Shown here: one piece after another, positions 55,806 through 64,000 of the stretch
Layout: each line of letters begins with the position of its first letter
Numbering within the stretch: the first letter of the stretch is position 1
NCBI RefSeq assembly: GCF_018448935.1
Contig: NZ_RCWC01000016.1
Span: forward strand, 40,212-104,211
Direction of reading: 5' to 3'
From: Photorhabdus noenieputensis
GTDB lineage: Bacteria; Pseudomonadota; Gammaproteobacteria; Enterobacterales; Enterobacteriaceae
Length of the DNA stretch: 64,000 nt
Notes under the pieces: model-generated
What the model was told of the DNA's origin: nothing
What the model saw: the letters and a program-made list of their open reading frames with translations, nothing else
Database searches by the model: none
Made by a program: the position numbers and the translations under genes

Positions 55806-57452
55806 ATGAGCCCAATCACATTGCGTAAAGCATTAGGTGTACTTGCTAAGTCATCTTCGTTTTCTGTAGCGACGATTACTCATCGACAAAAGGATGTGTT
55901 CGACGAGCTAAAGCATCAACTCTTTGTAAAACAAGATATTGAAGTTGATCTACAACAATATCTGGATACAGCAAAATCAGGTGAAATTATTTTTCTTTGT
56001 GGCAGCAGTGGTGACGGAAAATCTGAAATTCTTACTCGTTGCTGTACTAACCCCCGTTATCAACAGAAGTTTGATTTCCATCTAGATGCAACCCATAGTT
56101 TCTCCCCCCGACAATCTGCGATTGATGCTCTGAATGAGTTATTTGATAAGCATAAGGCAGGGGAGCGCCCTTTATTACTAGGCATCAATACTGGAATGTT
56201 AGCTAATTATTCGATGGAAGGTGCGGAGCAACACCAAGACATTCGTTCTATCATTGATGCTTATTTATCTGATAATCAGAGAGAACAGGGAGCGTGGGTT
56301 AATAATTCATGCTGTTTTTTTAATTTTGAACACTATCCTAAGTTCCAGTTTGATGAGTCAAAAAATTACTCTCCCTTTATCAAATCTCTGATTAAAAATT
56401 TAACTAAAGAAGATGACAAAAATCTTTTTCATGTTATTGCACAGAGAGATGAATTAGCAGGGCATGATTTACAGGTTGTTGCTAATTTCAAAATGCTCAG
56501 TAAATCAGGTGTACAGGATGTTTTGATTACTCAATTATTTAAATCTCGGTTGATGAAAGAGCAGTTTGTCACCACTCGTGCGTTGTTGGATTTACTTCAC
56601 CATTTATTACTGGGACCAGGCTACTTATTTGATAATCTTTTTAACAGTGAAGAAAATGAGCTAGTTAAAAAAATTGCAGAGTTTGATCCCGCAAGATTAC
56701 ATACGCATGGGCTTGATCAGTTCATATTATGCTATGAATTAGGGTTAAATGATCCTGATTTAGATGAATTTTTGGCTATATTGGCACAGCAGCATATTTA
56801 TTTTGGGAGTCATAATAAAAATGCAGCCTCTCTTATTCGCCTTTTCTGGTTATTGCGTAATGAGTCATTAGGCAATAATTATCACCAAAAATTTAGTCTG
56901 TTCTTTAATGAAAAATTATTCGAACGTTATGCACAGATTTGGTATTTACACAAAAGCTATACAGCTGACGTAGAACAGAAAAAAACATTACATCGTTTCT
57001 ATATTTCGGAGTTGGTTTCAGGGATTCAGCGTTATGCTAATCGCAAAGCCCCAGAATTAAGCACTCAAAAAGAAGAGTTCTTTTTGGGGGAGTATGGTGG
57101 GGTAAAAATAACAGCTCCGGTGGCATTAAAACCTGATTGGGATGCTATCTTAAAGAAAAATACTGTTTATCCCACCTGTTTTGAAGTTCATCTGAAGGTG
57201 GGAGTAAATTCTCTATTACCTATCCGTATCAGCCTTAACTTATTTGAATTGCTCGGAAAACTGAATAATGGTTATCGACCCAATAAATATGACAAAAATG
57301 CTATTGTCTTGCTGGATGAAATGATTGAATTGATCACAGAACAGGCAAAATCCAGCACAGATCTTCGATTTTATGATAGCAATCATCGAATTTATACTAT
57401 AAAGGTAGATGACGACATAATTACAGTAAGCAGCATGGATGGAGTAGCATGA
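55806..57452 (+). CDS. dptF: phosphorothioation-dependent restriction protein DptF
   Basis: This 548-residue P-loop protein has Walker A in EIIFLCGSSGDGKSEILTR near residues 64-74. The N-terminal SPITLRKALGVLAKSSSFSV and the central LHHLLLGPGYLFDNLFN agree with DptF proteins. DptF, DptG and DptH together restrict DNA that lacks phosphorothioate in its backbone. The stop overlaps the dptG start by 4 nt. Weak ribosome-binding sequence GAAG precedes the ATG. Confidence 0.87.
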   Translation: MSPITLRKALGVLAKSSSFSVATITHRQKDVFDELKHQLFVKQDIEVDLQQYLDTAKSGEIIFLCGSSGDGKSEILTRCCTNPRYQQKFDFHLDATHSFSPRQSAIDALNELFDKHKAGERPLLLGINTGMLANYSMEGAEQHQDIRSIIDAYLSDNQREQGAWVNNSCCFFNFEHYPKFQFDESKNYSPFIKSLIKNLTKEDDKNLFHVIAQRDELAGHDLQVVANFKMLSKSGVQDVLITQLFKSRLMKEQFVTTRALLDLLHHLLLGPGYLFDNLFNSEENELVKKIAEFDPARLHTHGLDQFILCYELGLNDPDLDEFLAILAQQHIYFGSHNKNAASLIRLFWLLRNESLGNNYHQKFSLFFNEKLFERYAQIWYLHKSYTADVEQKKTLHRFYISELVSGIQRYANRKAPELSTQKEEFFLGEYGGVKITAPVALKPDWDAILKKNTVYPTCFEVHLKVGVNSLLPIRISLNLFELLGKLNNGYRPNKYDKNAIVLLDEMIELITEQAKSSTDLRFYDSNHRIYTIKVDDDIITVSSMDGVA

Positions 57453-58783
57453 TGCATACCAATGAAAAAAAATACCCCATCGCATCAAAGTTAAAAATAC
57501 GTAATAATCAAATAGATAGTTGTTATCTGCCAGTTCGTAATAAAAATAATGATTTCGATTGGGAATTTGTCACCGGACTGGTATTAAGCTATGCCCTGAA
57601 AAGAAAAATAGATGCGTATGATTTTAAACAATTTAGCAATGACTGTAAGGTACATCTACTTGCTCAACTTGATGAACCAGATTTCTGGAATATTCTAGAA
57701 CGCATGTATTTTTCGAGTAAAGATATTTACCGAGTATCTCCTCTTTTTTTACTGTTTCATGCGCAATTTTCTGATGCAGGAAAGATCAGTTCTGGTGTTG
57801 CAAATAAACGATTAAGTACTTTCTTTGCCAATCTGGTAGGAGACTTTACTCTACAATATCCTATAAAGGATAAGTTGAATTTCTTAGAACAGCAAATATT
57901 GTCTAAGCTCAACGAAAAAATACGACCGCTTGGAAAACCCTTTGACGAAGAACAAACCTATCTTCCCTATCTAGTAAGTTGTTTTCAAGATGATTTAGCA
58001 TTTTTGGCTGAATATCCCCAATATCTTTTGCAGGAGTTAAGTAATACTTTACGTCTGTATGCATTTACTTGGTGTGCACAACTCGCGCTCAACCTGGAAC
58101 ATTGGCAGGAAGGCTTACCCAAAAGTAGAGCATTATTCTTCATTCTTGATACAGAAAAAGCCAGTTCAGAAAGAGAAAAAATTAATCGTTATGGTTATAA
58201 ATTCTTTTCCAGCAAAAGTGTAAAATTATTTCCCATTCTCTCCGCGTTGGATGTGTTGCAATGGGAAGATGGGAAAAAACGTCCATTATGGCAAGTGTAC
58301 CATGATGCCTTGAGCTATTCTGACCCACAGGTACTACGTCAAATTAATGAATATTTACAAGCATTTATTAGTAAGCGTGAACTTTCAAATCGGGAACGAG
58401 CAGAGAATCTGTATGACGCATTTAAACAATTATTATCAGTTGCACTAGAGCAATTCCAGGACAAGAAATCAGATCGTGCATCAGTAAATCGCAACTATAT
58501 CAATGAGCTGGAAAGTCAGATCTGTAATGATTTTATTCAGATACGTGGTCGGGCAGGTAAAGTTCTGGTATTAAATCAGGATCGGCTCTTGTTACTGACA
58601 AATCTCACAATTGGCAAAAATGAAAGACTTAGGCTTCATGAGCTGTTACGTGGTTTTGAGCAACGTGGTTTTTATCTGGATAATCAGTCAGTACAAACAC
58701 TAGTTGCGTTTTATGAACGCATAGGAAACATAGAAAGAATGAGTGATAGTGGAGATGCCGTGTATGTCCGTAAAACAGTATGA
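57449..58783 (+). CDS. dptG: phosphorothioation-dependent restriction protein DptG
   Basis: This 444-residue protein starts MMHTNEKKYPIASKLKIRNN and has the DptG features DFDWEFVTGLVLSYALKR and the C-terminal NQDRLLLLTNLTIGKNERLR. It has no nucleotide-binding motif. It overlaps dptF by 4 nt and dptH by 20 nt, so all three are translated as a coupled unit. It is a structural partner in the restriction complex. Confidence 0.87.
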   Translation: MMHTNEKKYPIASKLKIRNNQIDSCYLPVRNKNNDFDWEFVTGLVLSYALKRKIDAYDFKQFSNDCKVHLLAQLDEPDFWNILERMYFSSKDIYRVSPLFLLFHAQFSDAGKISSGVANKRLSTFFANLVGDFTLQYPIKDKLNFLEQQILSKLNEKIRPLGKPFDEEQTYLPYLVSCFQDDLAFLAEYPQYLLQELSNTLRLYAFTWCAQLALNLEHWQEGLPKSRALFFILDTEKASSEREKINRYGYKFFSSKSVKLFPILSALDVLQWEDGKKRPLWQVYHDALSYSDPQVLRQINEYLQAFISKRELSNRERAENLYDAFKQLLSVALEQFQDKKSDRASVNRNYINELESQICNDFIQIRGRAGKVLVLNQDRLLLLTNLTIGKNERLRLHELLRGFEQRGFYLDNQSVQTLVAFYERIGNIERMSDSGDAVYVRKTV

Positions 58784-61700
58784 AACGTACCTAGCAGAAA
58801 CGTTTATTGAGTGGGTTAGCGGAATTATTCAGGCTGGTGAACGCTATCAGTTTCAATCCCCCGATCCCGACAATGCATCTAAACTCTGGCAAGCTTTTGT
58901 TGCGCTGTCTAGCGGAAATAAACTGGAACTCACTTCAGGTCAGTACATCACCAGTATCCCGTGTAACGGAATTCAACTTATTCCAGTGTTACATGGTAAC
59001 GAAGCACCAGCATTTACAGAAAATTATATTTCCCATCTCCGTGATCAAGTTGCAGGCCGTGACAGTGTTTTTAATAAGACGGCTTTGTTGATTATTCACA
59101 ACAGCATGCTGGATACCCTGATTAACAGTACAAAAGATGTTGCTGCACCAGATGCAATCTGGTACCCCGCCACTTTCAGTCGTCAACTTGAAAAACTAAT
59201 TTCACCCAATAGTGAAAGATATGAATTATCCTACTGCTTGCTAGAAGATCAGCTAACCATTGTTCTCGAAGAGGGAGCAACAGTTTTCGGGTTTGCGTCG
59301 TTGTATCACTTACTGGATGACGGCAATTTAGATTTTTCTGAATTAAAGTTATTCAAAGACGATGTGTTATTGAGTTATAGCAAGAAGCAACTACGTGCTC
59401 GGCTTAATGATAACCGAAAACTCTACCGTCAAATTGAGGATAGTATCGAACGCTATAATGGACAACTAGAAAATGTCCTAACCGAGTTTAGTTCAAAATT
59501 CATTCAAAGCCATTTTGTCGATAATGATGACTGGCGTTTACTTGATTACGCTAATTATCTGGAAGAGATAGAGGCGAATACCGAGCAAAAACTTATTTTT
59601 GACAAAGTTACCGTTGAAAATGGAGAAATCTGGCAACGATCTAAAAGTTCAACTAAAGCAGGTAAGCGCGAAATCAGTTTGCTGGTACAGGTTCAACCGG
59701 AACAGTCACATGTTGAAATGGAATTTAGTTTTCTGGGTAATGATCTTCGTGACGAAAACATTAAAATCAAACACCATAATGAGTTAAAAAACAATCAATT
59801 TTGGCATACAAGGAGAGTTAGTGGTAGATCTTCCCGTATTATTGCGTCTGTACCTTTTGATGGACACCCATGCTTTTTTAGCCTTGAATTAGTTAATCGG
59901 GATAATTCTGCAGAAGAATATAAATTCCGCTTGTTGCTGGTAGAAAAAGGAAAATTTTGGCTTGATGAAATCAAGAATTGCTACCGTATTGAACCCTTTA
60001 AAAGACAACTAACTTTGCAGCTGGAAGATAATCAGTTACGTATAGCAGAAGCTGGAGAAAAAGTTTTTTCCCTGAATGAAGATATCTATGAAATAGATTG
60101 CCAGCAATATGCACTAGTAAATTTTGAAACACTGGCAAATCAAAGTGATCTAATCCAGTTTACATTGACATCGGGTGATGACCAACTGCTGCTTAACATT
60201 GAAGGTCCGGGAGCTGAAGAAGGATTAACCTTACCTTTACTTTTTGATCAGAGCCGCTTTAATAAACTGTTTAAAGAGGAAGGGAATGCAGAATATAACA
60301 AAGCTAAACGACGTGTAATTCTAGAAAATACCGAACATAACGTTGCAGGTGTCCGTCAACACTTACTAGAAATGGAGTCATCACTGATTGAGCAAAATTT
60401 GCTCGGATTGCGCAGTGGCGGAAATGTTTTTGCTCTGGATGATATATACACCAGCTACCCCGATTTACATAATGCTTACAAGCAGCTTTTCACCTACTAC
60501 CAACGCCATAATTCATTACCGAGCCTAGTCTCATGGTCGGAGGATTATCGTGTGTTGGTTAGCCATGTCCTAGACACTTTTGAAAGAGCATTAAAGCAAA
60601 TTGGGCTAAATAAGGCCCTAACACTGCAAGAAAAATCGTTGTTGCATTTAGGGATTTACCATAATGAAACCCATGAGCGACTTTCGCCATTGCATCCTTT
60701 AGTCTTGGCCTATCATCTGCAACTAGCTGAAGCTATTGTTACTGAAGCAGAACAGTATTTGTCCACTTCGTTTGTCACGTTACCACAGATTACACTTGAA
60801 CGTTTGGTCGCCTCTGGCTTAATGCCGTTTGTGTATCACAGTGAGCATGAATACGCGCAGCTACAACCTGTAGCTGAGAATCGTTTCTGGATTGATGTTG
60901 TACCACAGCGTCAAATGAACCGTGATTATGTTAAACGTCTGGTTAAAGACAAGCTCAATGAATTTACTGACGCTTATGCCCGATTATTCCAAGGTACTGA
61001 TAATAATGCGCTGATTATTAATGCTATCAATCAGGGCTTGGCTAAAGAATTGTTTTTAGGACTAGTTGAATATTTTAAACAGGAAAAAGAACTCGCCATC
61101 TCGGTGCATGTAAACTGTTACGACGATTATCTGGCACCAAACGAGTTTGATCGTTTTGCTGAAAGCGCCAGTTATGAACAACTCAAGAACGATCTTGGTT
61201 TAAACAGTGGTATGTGGCGCACTGAAGCCGATATGCTGATTGATTTGATGCGTAGCCGTCTGACATTCAGTAAATTTACCCTGCCTCCAGAAAGCGACGA
61301 TCTAGCTTATGCACATCTGGCATTTTTTACCAATACAACTCCTGTAGATTGCCGCCCGATAAGTATCGATGACACTTCAAGTGGTGTGTTATGTAGTGGC
61401 TTAATTGCAGGTGAAGGAGCTGAAACGCAGGAAGATGCTTATTTTACCGCCTTTGGTCTACGTCATGTTAACACTGAACCATACATAGCCTTACGCCTTG
61501 CCAGATTGCTGGGGTGCTTATGGCTACCTGCACGTCAGAGCAACAGCCAGTATCTCGGACAGGGGATTGGGCTTGCCGTGAGCGGCAATTTTAAAAAATT
61601 ACTCACTCGTTCTTATAACAGCGTACTTTGGACAACAATTATTGATCCTAAAGTGACGCTGGATTTCTTTACCAGCCAAAAAGATGTGGTATTGATCCAT

Positions 61701-63854
61701 TACTCAGATCAATACACCAGTTGTGCAGGATATGATGCTGTTACTGTAACCAAACAGGTTGATCTTTTTTTGCGTCTGCTTGAAACAGAAAAACAAGTAG
61801 GACAAAACCCTACTGTAGATAGCCAACATTTGCTTGCCGAATTTAACGCCTTCAATGGTGAATGGCTACTTAAAATGTTACGTTCCGGTGAAAAAGAACG
61901 TAAAGAAAAACACGGTATTATTGGTGCATACAAGTTTGTGCAATCAATGTTACGCCAATCCGATATCTGTTGGGTTCCTCTTTCAGTAGCCGAAATGATT
62001 AGGGTCTCCGGTAATGTGGGCCTAAAAATGAAGGAAAGTGAATTTTCCCGTCAGTCGCATGGCTATCGTAAAGGAGCTATCTCTGATGATGTGCTATTTG
62101 TTGGATTTAAAGATAGCAAACTCTATCTTCTACCATTGGAGGTAAAAACGGGAGCCAGGCCTGACTACAATTATGCCGGAAAACAGGCCAGTGAACTAAA
62201 ACGTTATTTGCAGGAAGATATTCTAGGGCCACAGACATTGGCTTCACAACTCTACCGTGCGTTATTTATTCGCCAAGTGCTGATGCAAGTAGAAAAGCTG
62301 CACCTGTATAGTGTATTGGATAGTAACAAGCTATCTCCATTACTGAAACAGCGCGAATGGTGGTTAACTGGAGAGTATCAACTGGGTCAACTTTCCGACT
62401 ATGTAGATGGTTTTGTACTTGCTCATGTAGATAACGACAGTTGCTTTGATCTCTCTTATAAAAAGACGTCAGATAACATTTTACAAATTGAAATTCCCTA
62501 TTCCTTATTACCCTCTCTTATTACTGCAAGTGGAGGTGAACAGCCTTTGGCTGAACGTTATCGTGTACCAGAGAAATATCAACTTAAGCCACTCCATGAC
62601 ACAGTGACAACACAGAAAGCCGGTCAGACCAAAAGTAGTGTTTCTCTCATTGAAGAATATCTTGATTCCGAGCAAGTAGAAGAGGATAAACAACTGATGC
62701 CGGTAGTCACTTCAGTTATGAGCGAAGAGCCCCTTAAAGTATTATTTGGTCACGATGCTGTGCGTCAAATCCCACTTTACTGGGAGCCAACGAACACCGC
62801 TAAGTTTATGAATACTAACACCGGTATCATCGGTACTATGGGTACTGGGAAAACCCAGTTCACTAAATCGCTGGTGACGCAACTTATGCGTAATCAGGCT
62901 AACAATGTTAATAGCGCTCCGATTGGTTTACTGATTTTCGATTACAAATCGGACTATGTGGATGAGGCGTTTTTAGCTACAACAGGAGCAAAAAAATACC
63001 AGTTGTCTTTGCTGCCTTATAATCCGCTGTCATTGTTTGGTGATATGCCGATGCTGCCACGACATACTGCAATGGCCTTTTCTGAAACCATGGGACGTGC
63101 TTATAACCTTGGCGTAAAACAGCGCATGAAACTTGTCACTCTAATTATGGACTGTTATGAAGCAGCAGGCATTATTGCACATAATCGTTCAACCTGGGAT
63201 CGTATTGCCCCCACAATTGAAGATGTCTGGCAATGTTACCTGGCTCAAGAAAAAGTGGAGGAGGATTCACTCTATGCCGCTCTTTATAATCTTGCCGGTT
63301 TCCAGATATTTGAAACTAACCCACAGAAAATGACCAGTCTGTATGATCTGGTTGATGGTGTGACTGTCATTGAGCTTGCGGGGTATCCGACAGAAATACA
63401 GAATTTAATTGTTGCACTGACATTAGATCTGTTTTATGCCCAGATGCAGAAACGTGGTAAGCCCGTTGTGCAAGGAGACTACCGTCAGTTAACAAAAATG
63501 GTTCTAGTAGATGAAGCTGATAACTTTATGCGCCAGGACTTCCCCAGCTTGCGCAAAATTCTGAAAGAAGGGCGTGAATATGGTGTTGGAGCAATCTTAT
63601 CAACCCAGGAGATTACTCACTTTAAGACAGGCGATAATAATTATGCCTCTTATATTCTAACTTGGGTAATCCATCGTGTATCAGAGATCAAGAATGCTGA
63701 TATCAAAGCCGTTTTTAATGTTGATGATAAAAACGAGCAGGAATCATTGATGGGGCAGGTACGCCAGCTTGAAAAACATTTTAGTCTGTATATTGATGGG
63801 GATAAACAGATTAAAAAAATGCGGGATAAGGCATTTTGGGAGTTAGTTAAATGA
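58764..63854 (+). CDS. dptH: phosphorothioation-dependent restriction protein DptH, HerA-type ATPase
   Basis: This 1696-residue protein is the usual size for DptH. It starts at ATG 58764 (MSVKQYETYLAETFIEWVSG) behind GGAG; the frame is open 7 codons earlier. The C-terminal quarter is a HerA/FtsK-like ATPase: GTMGTGKTQFTKSL (Walker A) near residue 1356 and KMVLVDEADNFM (Walker B) near 1580, with LLIFDYKSDYVDEAF between. The middle includes a nuclease-like PLEVKTGARPDYNYAGKQAS segment with an E-x-K pattern. This is the motor and likely effector of the restriction machine. Confidence 0.9.
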   Translation: MSVKQYETYLAETFIEWVSGIIQAGERYQFQSPDPDNASKLWQAFVALSSGNKLELTSGQYITSIPCNGIQLIPVLHGNEAPAFTENYISHLRDQVAGRDSVFNKTALLIIHNSMLDTLINSTKDVAAPDAIWYPATFSRQLEKLISPNSERYELSYCLLEDQLTIVLEEGATVFGFASLYHLLDDGNLDFSELKLFKDDVLLSYSKKQLRARLNDNRKLYRQIEDSIERYNGQLENVLTEFSSKFIQSHFVDNDDWRLLDYANYLEEIEANTEQKLIFDKVTVENGEIWQRSKSSTKAGKREISLLVQVQPEQSHVEMEFSFLGNDLRDENIKIKHHNELKNNQFWHTRRVSGRSSRIIASVPFDGHPCFFSLELVNRDNSAEEYKFRLLLVEKGKFWLDEIKNCYRIEPFKRQLTLQLEDNQLRIAEAGEKVFSLNEDIYEIDCQQYALVNFETLANQSDLIQFTLTSGDDQLLLNIEGPGAEEGLTLPLLFDQSRFNKLFKEEGNAEYNKAKRRVILENTEHNVAGVRQHLLEMESSLIEQNLLGLRSGGNVFALDDIYTSYPDLHNAYKQLFTYYQRHNSLPSLVSWSEDYRVLVSHVLDTFERALKQIGLNKALTLQEKSLLHLGIYHNETHERLSPLHPLVLAYHLQLAEAIVTEAEQYLSTSFVTLPQITLERLVASGLMPFVYHSEHEYAQLQPVAENRFWIDVVPQRQMNRDYVKRLVKDKLNEFTDAYARLFQGTDNNALIINAINQGLAKELFLGLVEYFKQEKELAISVHVNCYDDYLAPNEFDRFAESASYEQLKNDLGLNSGMWRTEADMLIDLMRSRLTFSKFTLPPESDDLAYAHLAFFTNTTPVDCRPISIDDTSSGVLCSGLIAGEGAETQEDAYFTAFGLRHVNTEPYIALRLARLLGCLWLPARQSNSQYLGQGIGLAVSGNFKKLLTRSYNSVLWTTIIDPKVTLDFFTSQKDVVLIHYSDQYTSCAGYDAVTVTKQVDLFLRLLETEKQVGQNPTVDSQHLLAEFNAFNGEWLLKMLRSGEKERKEKHGIIGAYKFVQSMLRQSDICWVPLSVAEMIRVSGNVGLKMKESEFSRQSHGYRKGAISDDVLFVGFKDSKLYLLPLEVKTGARPDYNYAGKQASELKRYLQEDILGPQTLASQLYRALFIRQVLMQVEKLHLYSVLDSNKLSPLLKQREWWLTGEYQLGQLSDYVDGFVLAHVDNDSCFDLSYKKTSDNILQIEIPYSLLPSLITASGGEQPLAERYRVPEKYQLKPLHDTVTTQKAGQTKSSVSLIEEYLDSEQVEEDKQLMPVVTSVMSEEPLKVLFGHDAVRQIPLYWEPTNTAKFMNTNTGIIGTMGTGKTQFTKSLVTQLMRNQANNVNSAPIGLLIFDYKSDYVDEAFLATTGAKKYQLSLLPYNPLSLFGDMPMLPRHTAMAFSETMGRAYNLGVKQRMKLVTLIMDCYEAAGIIAHNRSTWDRIAPTIEDVWQCYLAQEKVEEDSLYAALYNLAGFQIFETNPQKMTSLYDLVDGVTVIELAGYPTEIQNLIVALTLDLFYAQMQKRGKPVVQGDYRQLTKMVLVDEADNFMRQDFPSLRKILKEGREYGVGAILSTQEITHFKTGDNNYASYILTWVIHRVSEIKNADIKAVFNVDDKNEQESLMGQVRQLEKHFSLYIDGDKQIKKMRDKAFWELVK

Positions 63855-63886
63855 CGATTATCGAGGCTATAATTAGGTAGTGTCCC

Positions 63887-64000
63887 TTAATTATATAATC
63901 TCCGGCAAAAGAGTCGAATACAGCCTAATTTCACCATCGACAGATAGTTTCGTGCTGTTTTTTCATAGCGTGTTGCAATACGTCGATTACCTTTCAAAAA
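63887..64000 (-). mobile_element. C-terminal end of an IS5-family transposase, cut by the window edge
   Basis: The minus strand encodes NRRIATRYEKTARNYLSMVK, then LGCIRLFCRRLYN and TAA at 63889-63887. R-RIATRYEKTA-NYL is the last conserved part of IS5-type (IS427-like) DDE transposases. The end of the element should lie near 63870-63885, since TAGTGTCCCTTAATTA looks like a terminal inverted repeat. The rest of the element, and whatever follows it, is outside the window. Confidence 0.78.

Overview
The window looks like a chromosomal stretch of an insect- or nematode-associated member of the Morganellaceae, most likely Photorhabdus (Xenorhabdus is the main alternative). The reasons are core genes in Escherichia-like order (yjjV-yjjU, prfC, rimI-holD, rsmC, tRNA-Leu(CAG), yjjZ; ybcJ-folD-tRNA-Arg(TCT); yjfIJKLMC), AT-rich intergenic DNA, three 127-bp ERIC elements, and a high density of accessory genes and broken genes. 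The species call is an inference from gene content; no search was run.

Layout. 1-1077: a truncated cupin gene and a short-chain dehydrogenase. 1223-8587: core block (TatD nuclease, patatin-like protein, BON protein, RF3, RimI, DNA polymerase III psi, RsmC, two tRNA-Leu, a Fur-boxed yjjZ-like gene). 8588-10800: a decayed accessory patch (DUF1240-type membrane protein, N-terminal fragment of a phage capsid gene, 5'-truncated LysE exporter). 10914-15855: alkaline phosphatase with a Pho box, an exported Fes-like esterase and an HpaB/PvcC-type flavin hydroxylase. 16057-22000: a gene graveyard (GST, PLP decarboxylase and transposase fragments, frameshifted AbiE toxin, truncated parE) around an APC permease with a LuxR regulator. 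22521-32135: Fic protein, an amine-oxidation module under a LuxR regulator, nucleoside hydrolase, glycosyltransferase, and a lipoprotein with two aspartic-protease motifs. 32294-35744: paired XRE regulators with matching operators, broken ccdAB, and a GlxA-type regulator divergent from an HD-domain gene. 36068-43882: a GntR regulator divergent from a six-gene 5-oxoproline operon. 45055-47280: ERIC, rtcB and an RtcB-associated nucleotidyltransferase. 47446-51963: yjfIJKLMC. 52745-54105: ybcJ, folD, tRNA-Arg. 54224-64000: an island at the tRNA with an integrase remnant, the phosphorothioation-dependent restriction genes dptFGH, and the end of an IS5-type element.

How the genes work together. 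The 37167-43882 operon couples release of pyroglutamate from peptides (Pcp), probable transport (DUF969/DUF979), 5-oxoproline ring opening (PxpA and a fused PxpBC) and a biotin carboxylase-BCCP protein. Added together, the last two carry every domain found in urea carboxylase, which suggests a biotin-dependent step. The dptFGH genes are the restriction half of the DNA phosphorothioate system, but no dnd modification gene is in the window. RtcB with the RlaP-like nucleotidyltransferase forms an RNA-repair pair.

A recurring signal is short perfect or near-perfect tandem duplication inside genes: 7 bp in abiEii, 8 bp in ccdA, 9 bp in ccdB, 15 bp (in frame) in pcp, and 7 bp in the integrase remnant. 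Two of these clearly explain a frameshift.
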